Origin: Clostridiales bacterium | Lineage (GTDB): Bacteria; Bacillota; Clostridia; Oscillospirales; Acutalibacteraceae | DNA length: 64,000 nt | Reading direction: 5' to 3' | Assembly (NCBI GenBank): GCA_012839345.1 | Contig: DUNN01000033.1 | Location: 62,001 to 126,000, forward strand | Shown here: positions 40,068-49,761 of the stretch, piece after piece | Numbering within the stretch: the stretch's first letter is position 1 | Layout: every line of letters starts with the position of its first letter | The notes under the pieces: model-generated | What the model saw: the letters and a program-made list of their open reading frames with translations, nothing else | What the model was told of the DNA's origin: nothing | Database searches by the model: none | Position numbers and translations under genes: made by a program

Positions 40068-40802
40068 TTACAGGTTCAGCAAGGAAAAGTACCATGCGAT
40101 GAATTCCGAAATCTGGCCGGAAAAGGCCAGAAAAAACAAGAGCGCGAGGCATATGGAAAAACCAAATGGAAAATAGCGATCTTTCGGCATTCTGTGTGCA
40201 GCGAATAGAAATAAAATATGAAAAAACGCGAGGAATACCGCCATAAGATAAAAGGGAAGAATCATTGAAATGCCGGTGAAAAATCCCGCGGCAGCAAACA
40301 GCTTCACATCACCGAATCCCATGGCATCTCTGTGGTAGAGACACCGACCCAAAAGTCCCATCAGGAGCATTAGGGCCGCGCCCGCCGCCGCTCCGGCGAG
40401 CGGTGAAATCAGCGCAGCGGGGTGAAAACCATTGCCCACCCATTCGCCGCCGTGAAAAACAAGCCCCGTAATAAATAAGCAGAACACGAATTCATCGGGG
40501 ATAATGCGATATTTCAGGTCGGCAATGCCGGTCAGCGCAAGTGGAATAGAAGTACCTGCCGCCGCCCAAAATCGAATCTGATTCCCGTACTGCCGAAAAG
40601 ACAAAAGGAAAAAGACGGCGAATAGGACCGCCAGAACTGCACCGTGCGGGAACAGAAAAATCCGCTTCTGTTGCAACTCTTTCCTCGGCTGTTCCCCGTA
40701 GTCGCACAGCCACCGTGCCGGCACGGCGTTAAAAATCATGGTGCCGACCGCCCCCGCTGCGACCGCTGCGGCAGTGCAAAGAATGCCAACCCCCGCGTTC
40801 AT
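40068..40802 (-). CDS. pilD: Prepilin peptidase (A24), apparently without the Cys4 methylase motif
   Basis: GIADLKYRIIPDE and AMGFGDVKLFAAAGFF catalytic Asp motifs; no paired CxxC. Confidence 0.85.
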   Translation of the reverse strand: MNAGVGILCTAAAVAAGAVGTMIFNAVPARWLCDYGEQPRKELQQKRIFLFPHGAVLAVLFAVFFLLSFRQYGNQIRFWAAAGTSIPLALTGIADLKYRIIPDEFVFCLFITGLVFHGGEWVGNGFHPAALISPLAGAAAGAALMLLMGLLGRCLYHRDAMGFGDVKLFAAAGFFTGISMILPFYLMAVFLAFFHILFLFAAHRMPKDRYFPFGFSICLALLFFLAFSGQISEFIAWYFSLLNL

Positions 40803-41368
40803 GTGCTTTTTGCCGCGGGGCCGAAGTAGTACAGGGAAAGGGAAAGCTCCGTTGTAAGAACGGACTGGTCAGTACCCGGTACATACTTGATTTGATTTAC
40901 ATAATAAGCGCCGGAGGACTGCTTTTCAAAATAATTCAGCAGTTTTAACAGCTGCTCGCCCGAGCATGCGGTGGACACGGTAACGGGTACAGTGTAAAGC
41001 TGTTTGTGGTCGGAAGCGACACTTCCCGCTACGGCGGTGGCTTCTCCGGCTTCCACCTTCAAAAGCGAGACCCCTGCCAAGGCACATGCTGCGGACACGT
41101 CCTCCGCTGCTTTTTCTCCGGGGATGGGGGCCTTTTTTTGGTTGGAATCCACTTTCGCCTGAAGACGGTCGATCTTCTCTTGTAACTCCGCTTTTCTGTT
41201 GAGAAGGCTGTCATAAAGCTGAATTTGCGCCGCATTCTGAGCGTGCTGGCTGTCCATTTGTACCGCAGAGACGGAAAGGGGAGTATAAACCGCGTAAAAA
41301 TAGACCAATAGCACCAACACAAGCACCAATAGGTAAATCAGTACACCTGAAATCTTTTGATTTTTCAT
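40799..41368 (-). CDS. PilO-like pilus assembly protein
   Basis: Single TM, coiled coil, small C-terminal domain; ATGA overlap with the PilMN gene. Confidence 0.7.
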   Translation of the reverse strand: MKNQKISGVLIYLLVLVLVLLVYFYAVYTPLSVSAVQMDSQHAQNAAQIQLYDSLLNRKAELQEKIDRLQAKVDSNQKKAPIPGEKAAEDVSAACALAGVSLLKVEAGEATAVAGSVASDHKQLYTVPVTVSTACSGEQLLKLLNYFEKQSSGAYYVNQIKYVPGTDQSVLTTELSLSLYYFGPAAKST

Positions 41369-42978
41369 GGAGTGGCACCGCCTTTCCCGGAAGATTTCCA
41401 CGCCGTGTAATTTTTAGGGCTCAGCGTTACACTGCACTGATAGCTGCCAGCAGCCTGCACAACGGCGCTGAATGGAACTGCAATGGTGAAAAAGCCGTTG
41501 GATTCGATGTTGTGCTTGATGGAAAGATAGGTCTCAAAGTTGGAAACCGCAAAAGTCAGGGATACGTTTCCACTTGTCTGATCCACAGTGCAGGAAAGCA
41601 CCGTTCCGCCTTTTGCTGTTACCTGCTCCAGAATCTGCTTTACGATTTCCTCGGAACTGCTTTTTCCGTAAGGGAGCATCGCACGGTCCGATTTTTGCTG
41701 TTCCACTTCGGAGGATAGCTTGTCCTCCTGATTTTTCAGACGTTGAATTTCAGTATAAGCGGGGTTGGAAAGGTCTTTTTCATCCTGTGCCAGCTGTCTG
41801 GCTTTCATGAAATTCAAGAACGGCTGCAGCGCCATAATGCCGATGGAAAGCGCGGTTAGCACCGCAAGCACGGTAACCTGCGCCGCGGTACTGCCGGATT
41901 GCGAGCGAATATTTTTTAGAAAGTCCAGGTCGTCTTTTCTTTTTGCGCGGAGTATTCCCGCAAGCGTAAAGAATGCTTCCGGGCCAAAGCCTGTGCGGAG
42001 CGCCCGCGGCTCCGCCTTTGGAAGAACGGCACCGGCATCCGTGGCATTGATAACACTCAGCGGAATATCCAAATCCAAGGAGTTCCAGAATTCCCGGTAA
42101 TTCGGCAGGGATGCAAGGGGGCCGCAGAGAAGAATACGGTCTAAATCCAGGCGTTCGCTGGAAAGCACCATGCGGATGTTCCGCGCGGCTTCGTCCGCGC
42201 TTGCGTCCAGAAGCGTGGAAATATGCCGCATTGTTTCGGGGGAGAGGGAGGCTTCGCCGTCGTCTGTGTTCATATTCAGGTGAAAGGCTGCGTCCACCGC
42301 CTCTTGAAACGGCAGGGAACGCTCCTTTTGCACAATTTCTACCAAATCGTCAAAAATGCCTTCAAACGAACGCTCAAAAACGGGGTGTCTGTCATGCATG
42401 ACCAGAAGCCGCGTTTTTTCCAGACTGAAATCCAGCACCGCAACGGTTTTTCCGGCGGTGCCGGTCAAGGCTCCGGCGGCAGAAAGCAGCCCTCCCATGG
42501 GCGGAACAATTTTATGAACCTTTAATCCCACGTGGGAAAATGCCTTGCGGATTCCCGTTACTAAATCGCTTCGCACGGCGAACAAAACTCCGGTCAACTT
42601 TCCGGTTAGGCCGTTTACATAGCCGTATTCGCGGTTCTGAATCAGGTAATCCTCCACGTCGTCAGGAAGCACGGTTTCCGCCTCCAGCCGGGCAAATGCT
42701 ACCAGGTTTTTTGGCTTGCACGGCAGATGCTGATATTCCTTGCGTATGACGCTTTCCTCTTCCAGGCACACAATGCAATGGTTCGTATTGAAGTCACCGG
42801 AATTTACGCAGTGCTTTACAAACTCCGCAAACGCAGGCAGATTTGTCAGTGCGCCGCCCGAACGGAGAGGCTGCGGCAATTCGAACATCCGTGGCGCGTC
42901 GAACGCGGCCCGGTTCCCGTTTTTTGCGGGGGTTAGGTACAGAATTTCGCGGGAAAGCTGCAGTATTATCAGTTTCAA
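41365..42978 (-). CDS. PilM-PilN fusion protein
   Basis: PilM actin-like N-terminal ~350 aa followed by TM (AAQVTVLAVLTALSIGIMALQPFL) and coiled-coil PilN-like region in one ORF. Confidence 0.75.
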   Translation of the reverse strand: MKLIILQLSREILYLTPAKNGNRAAFDAPRMFELPQPLRSGGALTNLPAFAEFVKHCVNSGDFNTNHCIVCLEEESVIRKEYQHLPCKPKNLVAFARLEAETVLPDDVEDYLIQNREYGYVNGLTGKLTGVLFAVRSDLVTGIRKAFSHVGLKVHKIVPPMGGLLSAAGALTGTAGKTVAVLDFSLEKTRLLVMHDRHPVFERSFEGIFDDLVEIVQKERSLPFQEAVDAAFHLNMNTDDGEASLSPETMRHISTLLDASADEAARNIRMVLSSERLDLDRILLCGPLASLPNYREFWNSLDLDIPLSVINATDAGAVLPKAEPRALRTGFGPEAFFTLAGILRAKRKDDLDFLKNIRSQSGSTAAQVTVLAVLTALSIGIMALQPFLNFMKARQLAQDEKDLSNPAYTEIQRLKNQEDKLSSEVEQQKSDRAMLPYGKSSSEEIVKQILEQVTAKGGTVLSCTVDQTSGNVSLTFAVSNFETYLSIKHNIESNGFFTIAVPFSAVVQAAGSYQCSVTLSPKNYTAWKSSGKGGATP

Positions 42979-43088
42979 AATTGCCTACACCACACTTCAG
43001 CAGAATTCAGAACTATAATATTATATCAAGTACAGAATATCAAATACGAAGGAGCACGTCAATCAATCGAAACATTGCGGATTTGAAA

Positions 43089-43118
43089 AGCAAAACAAGC
43101 CCCGGATTCCGGGGCTTG
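43089..43118 (-). terminator. Terminator downstream of the major pilin gene
   Basis: caagccccggattccggggcttg with minus-strand T-rich tail. Confidence 0.8.
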
Positions 43119-43139
43119 CTGTATCAATAGCTTTTCGAA

Positions 43140-43595
43140 TCAGGTTTCCGAAGGTGCAGTGCCTGATAGAACGTCAGTAACTTTCTGGGATAGCTGTAAT
43201 TGGTAATAGGTGCTAGATGGAGCTGATTTGGCAGCAACAATCTTTCCTCCTGCCGTATAATACCAATGATAGTCGCTCTGCTTACAATCAGGTAATTCGC
43301 TCTTGCTGTTAAGAATATTGTTGTATTCCAATGCATCTTTTACCGTTAATTCGTCTACCGAAATGTTTGTTAGAGAACCGGTTGCAGTTTTTGTTGTTGC
43401 TTCTGCATGAGCCGTTTTAAGTGCAAGTTCAATGGTTTGCGCATTGGCCTCATCGGCGCTCTTATTTGCGGAATCAATAACATTGTTTACTGTCGGAATC
43501 GCGATGGCAGCAATGATGGCCAGAACCGCAATGACGATAACGAGTTCCACAAGGGTAAAGCCTTTTTTATTTTTGGATTTTATTAGGGTTTTCAT
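43140..43595 (-). CDS. Type IV major pilin (prepilin)
   Basis: KKGFTLVELVIVIAVLAIIAAIAIPTVNNVIDSANKSADEANAQTIELALKTA class III signal. Start trimmed to MKTLIK. Confidence 0.93.
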   Translation of the reverse strand: MKTLIKSKNKKGFTLVELVIVIAVLAIIAAIAIPTVNNVIDSANKSADEANAQTIELALKTAHAEATTKTATGSLTNISVDELTVKDALEYNNILNSKSELPDCKQSDYHWYYTAGGKIVAAKSAPSSTYYQLQLSQKVTDVLSGTAPSET

Positions 43596-43866
43596 GGGGC
43601 ATACCTCTTTCCTTTTGGTTTTATTTTCCATTCGCGTTATATATTTACAAACACCTTCTAGTTTGATTATTATAAAACTGCTTTCTTAGTCTGTCAATCC
43701 CCCAATTTATTATGCAATATAATTATTTAATTTATGATTTTACAGTCACATATTGTCTAATAATTACAAAGTTTTGGCCAAAAATAAAGCTAGTGTGACC
43801 TTATTGCGCAAATTAGTCGAAACGGCGGAAAATACTGATAATTTTATAGGAAAGAATTATAAACGA

Positions 43867-43895
43867 TTGCGAAAAGTACACAATCCCGCTATAAT
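43867..43895 (+). promoter_or_regulatory. SigA-type promoter for the minor pilin operon
   Basis: TTGCGA - 17 nt - TATAAT. Confidence 0.65.
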
Positions 43896-43995
43896 CAAAA
43901 AGTAAACAAGTGGGGAAACTGGATGCCAAAAGGGCTTCTAGCCAAATGCGGTTTTGGTATAAATTCCTATAAAATTGTGAAAGGGGACGTTCAAA

Positions 43996-45630
43996 ATGAG
44001 AGCCGGTTCCAAACGGGGCGCCGCTCTGGCGTATGCGATTATGGTCACGGCCGCTCTGCTGATTCTGGCGGCGGGGCTGATTTCTGTGGCGGGCGCAAAC
44101 CTGAACGCTTCCCAGAACAGTTTGGAAAGCCGTCAAGCTTACCTTGATGCGAAATCTGCTATTGAATACGGAAGGGCGTACCTTGCCAATTACCCGGAAA
44201 AAGAAGATGAGGGCTTCTCCATCCTTTCTACCGGAAGTGGGGCCGGATTCAAAATCGGTTCCGCCGACGCGCAGAACGCGGTCGCTGTTTATGACCCAAG
44301 CACCAGAACCATCAAGGCCGCCGCCCGGTACCGTTCTTCCGACCGCGTCCGCAGACTGGGGTACCGTCTGGGGGAATCGGGCGGGGAAAATTCCGGCGGG
44401 TCGCCTTATGAATTTTTTGTTTCTGGTATTGGTTACGGGGACACAAAAGTTTTCAATGAGGTGGAAGCTCCTTACATTTCCGGTTCAGTGCAGTCGGTTT
44501 ATCCGGTGGTATTCCTCAATCTTCTTCGAAGCGGAAATTTGAATACGGAGAACCGCTTAACAGCGCCGAAGGTTTTTTGCATGGGCTCCCCTAGGCCGAT
44601 TGAATTTTATAGGGAAAGCCGGTCCAGTATTGTTTCCGATTTTATCTGTATCGGCGGCGATAATATCTATGGGCAGGATTACCGCAACAATAGCTTGGAT
44701 GCTTCGCATTACAGCACTTTGATTTTGAAAAGTAAATCCTCGGACAAGGGCGTCCTTTGTTTTACCCAAAACTGTACTTTACAGATTGACGGAAACGCAT
44801 TCAAACGCAAGGTGGCTATTCCATCCGGCTACTATTATTTTCAGGATGGTATGAATCTATTTGATTTAACAAACGAAAATAAAAATGTTCTGCTCACTCC
44901 GGTGGATACAGCGTTCCTTCCTAGTTTTGTGAATGAGGAACAGGTGAATTTTATTCGGGACAATTACGCGAATTTTATGGATTCGGAGCAAGGAACCTGG
45001 AACTACAGTTCCGTCTGGACCGATGACGGTGGAAAAGTGAGTGAGGGCCGTCCCAGTAACTTGTCCAACGGAAAAGAATACAGTCTTACCGGCAACACGG
45101 TGTACTTTTATATCGCTTCCTGTGACCATTGGGAAGATGCCTTTCGTAAATCTGGAAATCCGAATCCAAATTTGGGTGTTTACCAGGCAAAGCGGATTAT
45201 TATGCGCTATGTGAATGACCAGACAAATCTAATCATCCCCGAAAATAAAACCGTTGTTTTTCAGGCGGATACGATTTCGCTCAGTACGGCATTTCAGGAT
45301 GACGAGGCGGGCGGCAGCGCAGACCAGCGGCCGGCCATTACAGGTCACCAGAAGGCGGACAGCACTCAGTTCATTTTACGACCGCTGCACGGCGATACAT
45401 TAAAGCTCTATGTTCCGAATGATCTTCGCGTCTATCCGGATTATGACAGCGATGAAAATTGGTCCTATCTTATCCGGGCGGGGTATTATGATATTCCGGA
45501 AACCGATCTGCTCAGCGATCGTGCAAAAAAGTTTTTTGAACGCACGGAACCCGAAGATCCGCCGTCCGGTGGTTCCGGTGAATCTGGCGGTGGTTCTGCG
45601 ACCGGAGGTGTATATACCGATGGACTGTAA
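43996..45630 (+). CDS. Large PilX-like minor pilin / pilus accessory protein (544 aa)
   Basis: KRGAALAYAIMVTAALLILAAGLISVAGANLNASQNSLESRQAYLDAKSAIEYGRAYL N-terminus; followed by two prepilin-like genes. Confidence 0.7.
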   Translation: MRAGSKRGAALAYAIMVTAALLILAAGLISVAGANLNASQNSLESRQAYLDAKSAIEYGRAYLANYPEKEDEGFSILSTGSGAGFKIGSADAQNAVAVYDPSTRTIKAAARYRSSDRVRRLGYRLGESGGENSGGSPYEFFVSGIGYGDTKVFNEVEAPYISGSVQSVYPVVFLNLLRSGNLNTENRLTAPKVFCMGSPRPIEFYRESRSSIVSDFICIGGDNIYGQDYRNNSLDASHYSTLILKSKSSDKGVLCFTQNCTLQIDGNAFKRKVAIPSGYYYFQDGMNLFDLTNENKNVLLTPVDTAFLPSFVNEEQVNFIRDNYANFMDSEQGTWNYSSVWTDDGGKVSEGRPSNLSNGKEYSLTGNTVYFYIASCDHWEDAFRKSGNPNPNLGVYQAKRIIMRYVNDQTNLIIPENKTVVFQADTISLSTAFQDDEAGGSADQRPAITGHQKADSTQFILRPLHGDTLKLYVPNDLRVYPDYDSDENWSYLIRAGYYDIPETDLLSDRAKKFFERTEPEDPPSGGSGESGGGSATGGVYTDGL

Positions 45631-46078
45631 AAAGATGCGGAATCTGCATGGCAAACGAGGGGCAACCCTAGTGGAAGTGATTGCCGCGGTGCTGATTCTT
45701 GCCATTGTGGTCACCGGCGTGCTGACGGGAATCGGGTTTTCCCAACGGGCGATTTTGTCCCAAAGCTCACAGGGTGACGCCGCCGCACAGGCGCAGAATC
45801 TGGCGGATACGCTGATCACCATGCTGCATGGCAAGGACGAAGACCAGGCGGCACAGGTTGCGGTTTCCGGTGCACAGCGGGTGGATTCCGGCGATTTTCC
45901 GGCCAAGGATGTGGACAAGCAGTTTCGCATTACGCCGGTGCACGACGATACGCTTTCCGGAGATGATTCGGAAATTTCGGGATACCGAATTCAGGTGGCG
46001 GTCGCCTATACCGACAACGGCGGGAAAAAATACGTTCAGCTTACCGCATTTGCGGCAAAGGACGGTGATGCAGCATGA
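45620..46078 (+). CDS. Prepilin-type minor pilin (PilV/GspI-like)
   Basis: MDCKKMRNLHGKRGATLVEVIAAVLILAIVVTGVLTGI; start overlaps the end of the upstream gene. Confidence 0.85.
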   Translation: MDCKKMRNLHGKRGATLVEVIAAVLILAIVVTGVLTGIGFSQRAILSQSSQGDAAAQAQNLADTLITMLHGKDEDQAAQVAVSGAQRVDSGDFPAKDVDKQFRITPVHDDTLSGDDSEISGYRIQVAVAYTDNGGKKYVQLTAFAAKDGDAA

Positions 46079-46575
46079 CGCTTCACGGAAAAAAAGGAAT
46101 TACACTGGTCGAACTGATTGTTTCCGTCGCGCTTACGGCGGTCATTATCACCGCGGCCTGCGGCGCGCTGTATGCCGCGGCACACAGCTTTCGGAGCGGT
46201 TCAGCAAGCGCGTTTAACCAGCAGAGGGCGGCCCTTGCAGAAAGTTACCTTCAGCGTTATGCGGCTACAGCAACCGCGGTTTCCTCTGAGTCAGAGAGTG
46301 ACAAAAACGGCGTTTTCTTTTCCGTAAGGAATAATGCCGTACAAATTACCCGGCAAACGGTGTCGGACAGCGGAAAAACGCAGGCAAACGAGGCGTCCAT
46401 CGATGGGATTTCCGGAATAGAGGTTTCGGTTTCCGCTGGAGTGCTGCATTACACCATTGTATCACAGGACGGCAGTTACCGTTTGACCGGAGGAATCGCG
46501 TTGAACAATGATGCCTCGGATTCTCTTGCACCATTCACCGTTCGGGGGGATTCGGTTCTCTTTTTGAAATTGTAA
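46075..46575 (+). CDS. Prepilin-type minor pilin (PilW/GspJ-like)
   Basis: MTLHGKKGITLVELIVSVALTAVIITAACGALYAAAHSF; ATGA overlap. Confidence 0.85.
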   Translation: MTLHGKKGITLVELIVSVALTAVIITAACGALYAAAHSFRSGSASAFNQQRAALAESYLQRYAATATAVSSESESDKNGVFFSVRNNAVQITRQTVSDSGKTQANEASIDGISGIEVSVSAGVLHYTIVSQDGSYRLTGGIALNNDASDSLAPFTVRGDSVLFLKL

Positions 46576-46703
46576 ACGGGCTGTTCTTGGTCTGTGGCGC
46601 TAAACCGGGTGAGTCCGTACTTTTTGCGTGTCAAATTTTTTACGTTCGGAACGATAAATTATATAGCTATCCTTCGATTCGAATGGATTCGCATTAATTT
46701 AGA

Positions 46704-48086
46704 GTGAAGGGGGTGAAAAAATTGACCGCAAAGAAGAAGAAAATAGCTTTTTTATTTAACATTTTTCTTTCATCATTAGCAGCAAAGCCGCTTGAAGTCA
46801 GCAACAAATCCATGGCGGCCATCCTGAATATTTCAGAATCCGCTCTGTCTAAACTGCGCCACAGCCGTACCCAAAAATTGCCGGCTGGCCTGCACCCGGG
46901 CCTTATGGCATCGAAGTTTGTTGTGGAGGTTCTCCGGGAATTTGCGCCCACCAAGGCCACGGCGCTGCTGTTTATCGATTACGCCAAATCACTGGGGGAA
47001 AAATATATCTTATCGGACTCCCTGTCCCGGTTTGTTTCCGTCATTACGGCGACCAATGCCGTGGAAGAGGAAAAAGCCAAAAAGCTTTATACCGGTATGA
47101 TACCGGAACTGCTGAAGCTCTGTTATGAAGAGTCCTACTTCAGTTCCGAAAAGGAATACGACAACTGGGTAATGAGCCACAGCAATATGCATTCGGAAGC
47201 GGTTTACCAGAAAATCTGCGATATGGTGAATCAGGATGTGCTGAGCAGCGAACGGCTTAAGCAGCTTGTGAATGTGGTATATTCCGCCTCGGTTCGGCGT
47301 CAGCTGGCCCAGTACCACAGCGATTTTTCCTACCTTGAAATGATGAACGATTTCTTTCGCTCTCAGGTAAACCAACCGTTTTACAGCATGATCCGCCGAA
47401 GTGAGCAAATCTCCGTTTCGGACGATGGAACCGAGATTACCCGTGTGATGACAGCTCGCGAGCAGATTGTTCCGCAGACGATGCAGCCGGTGGATTTCAC
47501 AGTATCACAAACCTATTATAATAATTCCATGCATCTGCCTTCGGAAAACATCATTGAAACCGCTTTTCATGAGCTTTCCTGCTCTGTGAATGGCCAGCCG
47601 CTGACCGATTATGTTAATCAACAGGAAAATACCTCCTATCAGTCCCTGCATCAGTTTATTACAGTTCAGGAAGAAGAGGATGATGGGAACGAAGCCTCGG
47701 AAAAGCATCTGATGCTCCGGTTTACGCTGTATCCATCCGAAGCCGGCGAGCCGATCAATATTGAATACGGCTACACCAGCACGTCACCGTTTATTCCGAA
47801 CGTTTCCTGCAATTGTTTCTATACGCTGCAGTATCCCTGCAAATTTCTGTATCATGAATTCGCACTGGACGAGCGAACCGCGACGAAATGGGGTGTGCGC
47901 GTTAAGCTGTTTGCTCCATTAGCGAACAGTATCTGCGACCGGAAGGATCAGCAGGATAGTATCCGGACGGGAGGAAGCGCGGGTGCTATGCATGTGATGT
48001 TTTATGATTGGGCCATGCCGGGTGCGGGTTATTTTTGCAATCTTTATGAAAGAAAGGGAAATTCTGCGGACACGGTTGCTTTTTAA
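46704..48086 (+). CDS. Uncharacterised protein with N-terminal HTH-like segment; start GTG 46704 or TTG 46722
   Basis: Long ORF; MAAILNISESALSKLRHSRTQKLP HTH-like stretch; C-terminal beta-rich region not assignable. Confidence 0.75.
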   Translation: MKGVKKLTAKKKKIAFLFNIFLSSLAAKPLEVSNKSMAAILNISESALSKLRHSRTQKLPAGLHPGLMASKFVVEVLREFAPTKATALLFIDYAKSLGEKYILSDSLSRFVSVITATNAVEEEKAKKLYTGMIPELLKLCYEESYFSSEKEYDNWVMSHSNMHSEAVYQKICDMVNQDVLSSERLKQLVNVVYSASVRRQLAQYHSDFSYLEMMNDFFRSQVNQPFYSMIRRSEQISVSDDGTEITRVMTAREQIVPQTMQPVDFTVSQTYYNNSMHLPSENIIETAFHELSCSVNGQPLTDYVNQQENTSYQSLHQFITVQEEEDDGNEASEKHLMLRFTLYPSEAGEPINIEYGYTSTSPFIPNVSCNCFYTLQYPCKFLYHEFALDERTATKWGVRVKLFAPLANSICDRKDQQDSIRTGGSAGAMHVMFYDWAMPGAGYFCNLYERKGNSADTVAF

Positions 48087-48174
48087 GTCTTCTATTCGGT
48101 GTGAAAGCAACCTGTCCTTCTTCATAAATCCTATTTTGGCAGGTTAATTCAGGGCAATATTATTTGGAAATAAC

Positions 48175-48203
48175 TTGCGCGAAATTGTCGCTTTTTATAT
48201 AAT
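48175..48203 (+). promoter_or_regulatory. SigA-type promoter upstream of the MORN gene
   Basis: TTGCGC - 17 nt - TATAAT. Confidence 0.6.
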
Positions 48204-48251
48204 AAGGTAAGATCATACAAATCATACAAAACTTAGAAAGGGGAGAGCGGA

Positions 48252-49688
48252 ATGCCTTTGCTGGACGATTCCCATACCCCGGTATTTTTTGATGTCTTTT
48301 ACAGGCCGTTTGACGGGAACGGACAGACCCTTTTGGCACAGGTGAGGGAGGAGTATTTTTCCTCTTTACACGGAAAATCGGGAAAGCTCCGCAGTGTAGA
48401 AACCGGTGCGGAATGCCGGACCCGCTACAAAATCGGCCACGGTGTTTTTCAGTGGCGGAAAACCAGTGGGAAATTGATCTTACAACAGTCCTACCGTGAC
48501 CGGGACGGATATTCCATTCTTACGTGGAATCCGGCGGGGGAGCTTATTTCCAAAGCGCGTTTTGGCGCAAATCATCATTGGCTGCAAACCTGTTATTATG
48601 CGGGAGATCCAGCAAGGCCGGCGGCGATGCTCAAACCGGAGCAAAGTGGCGGCCTTTTTCTGCTACGCTATTGTGAAAAAACACAGCGGTATGAAAAAAC
48701 AATGCTGCGGCCGTTGCCATACACCGCAGGCAGCGCAGAGCAGAGTTTGGTGAATGCTGTTGTCGGCGAGCCGGAAGTGATTGCCCGGACGGACGGAGGA
48801 AGCTTCTGTTACTGCCCTGCGCAGGAAGCAGCGCGTCGTGCTGCGGTGCTAAATGACCTGAAATCGGGGGAACGCAGCATAAAACCGGTGTGGCCGGAAG
48901 AACCGGACGCAAAACTTCATTTTATTTACATAGAAAATGCGGTGCCCAAGCCGGAACCGGAACCGCAGGAGGTTCCCTTTTCCGTGCCGGAAACTGCGAA
49001 ATCCGTGTGGATTCCGGAAGCGGTGCAGAAAAAGGATTACCACGCCAATCACGAACTTTACAGCGTGGAAGCGAGCGCGCCGAAGAAATACGCAGTTGCA
49101 GCAAGGGGAATCGGCGGCAAAACGCAGGTTAGTTCTGCAGTTGCTCCCGGCGTTCAACGCGCGGCCACCCGCATTGTGGTTAGTGCAGAGGAAAGCTACC
49201 TTTATTTCGGAAAAGTCATCAACGGTCTGCGCCAGGGACGCGGCCGCACCCAGATGAGCAACGGCAACACGGCCTATGAAGGCAATTATGTGGACGGGAA
49301 ACGGGACGGCTTCGGCGTATACTATTATAAATCCGGAAAGCTCTGCTACGCTGGAAATTGGAAGGAGAACCTCCGCGACGGCACGGGCGTTGCGTTCAGT
49401 TCGCGGGACGGCTCCATTTTTGTTGGCCGTTGGAAAAACAATATTCCAACAGGCCCCGGCGCGGCGTTTGACGCGGACGGCAACCTGATTTATACCGGTG
49501 AATGGAAAGATGGCAAACGCCATGGCCACGGCACGGAATTCCGAAACGGTGAAATTGTTTTTTCGGGTGAATTCCGCGACGACCATTATTATTCAGGGTA
49601 TAAACGGATTGAAGACGAAACGGCTGTATCGGAATCGGATGAGCAGGACAAGGAAGAAAGTGCAGTTCGTTCCGATGTAAAGCAATAA
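48252..49688 (+). CDS. MORN-repeat protein with uncharacterised N-terminal region
   Basis: Consecutive MORN units: YEGNYVDGKRDGFGVYYYKSGKLCYAGNWKENLRDGTGVAFSSRDGSIFVGRWKNNIPTGPGAAFDADGNLIYTGEWKDGKRHGHGTEF. Confidence 0.85.
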   Translation: MPLLDDSHTPVFFDVFYRPFDGNGQTLLAQVREEYFSSLHGKSGKLRSVETGAECRTRYKIGHGVFQWRKTSGKLILQQSYRDRDGYSILTWNPAGELISKARFGANHHWLQTCYYAGDPARPAAMLKPEQSGGLFLLRYCEKTQRYEKTMLRPLPYTAGSAEQSLVNAVVGEPEVIARTDGGSFCYCPAQEAARRAAVLNDLKSGERSIKPVWPEEPDAKLHFIYIENAVPKPEPEPQEVPFSVPETAKSVWIPEAVQKKDYHANHELYSVEASAPKKYAVAARGIGGKTQVSSAVAPGVQRAATRIVVSAEESYLYFGKVINGLRQGRGRTQMSNGNTAYEGNYVDGKRDGFGVYYYKSGKLCYAGNWKENLRDGTGVAFSSRDGSIFVGRWKNNIPTGPGAAFDADGNLIYTGEWKDGKRHGHGTEFRNGEIVFSGEFRDDHYYSGYKRIEDETAVSESDEQDKEESAVRSDVKQ

Positions 49689-49761
49689 TCCTTTTCATTC
49701 ATAATCAGGACTTTACGGGATGATATGTTTGTAAACCAAAAGCACTTTACGGAGGTTTTCC

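Noticed and set aside
48849-49586. 245-aa minus-strand ORF opposite the MORN gene
   Set aside because: MORN repeats on the plus strand explain the open frame; no RBS or domain.
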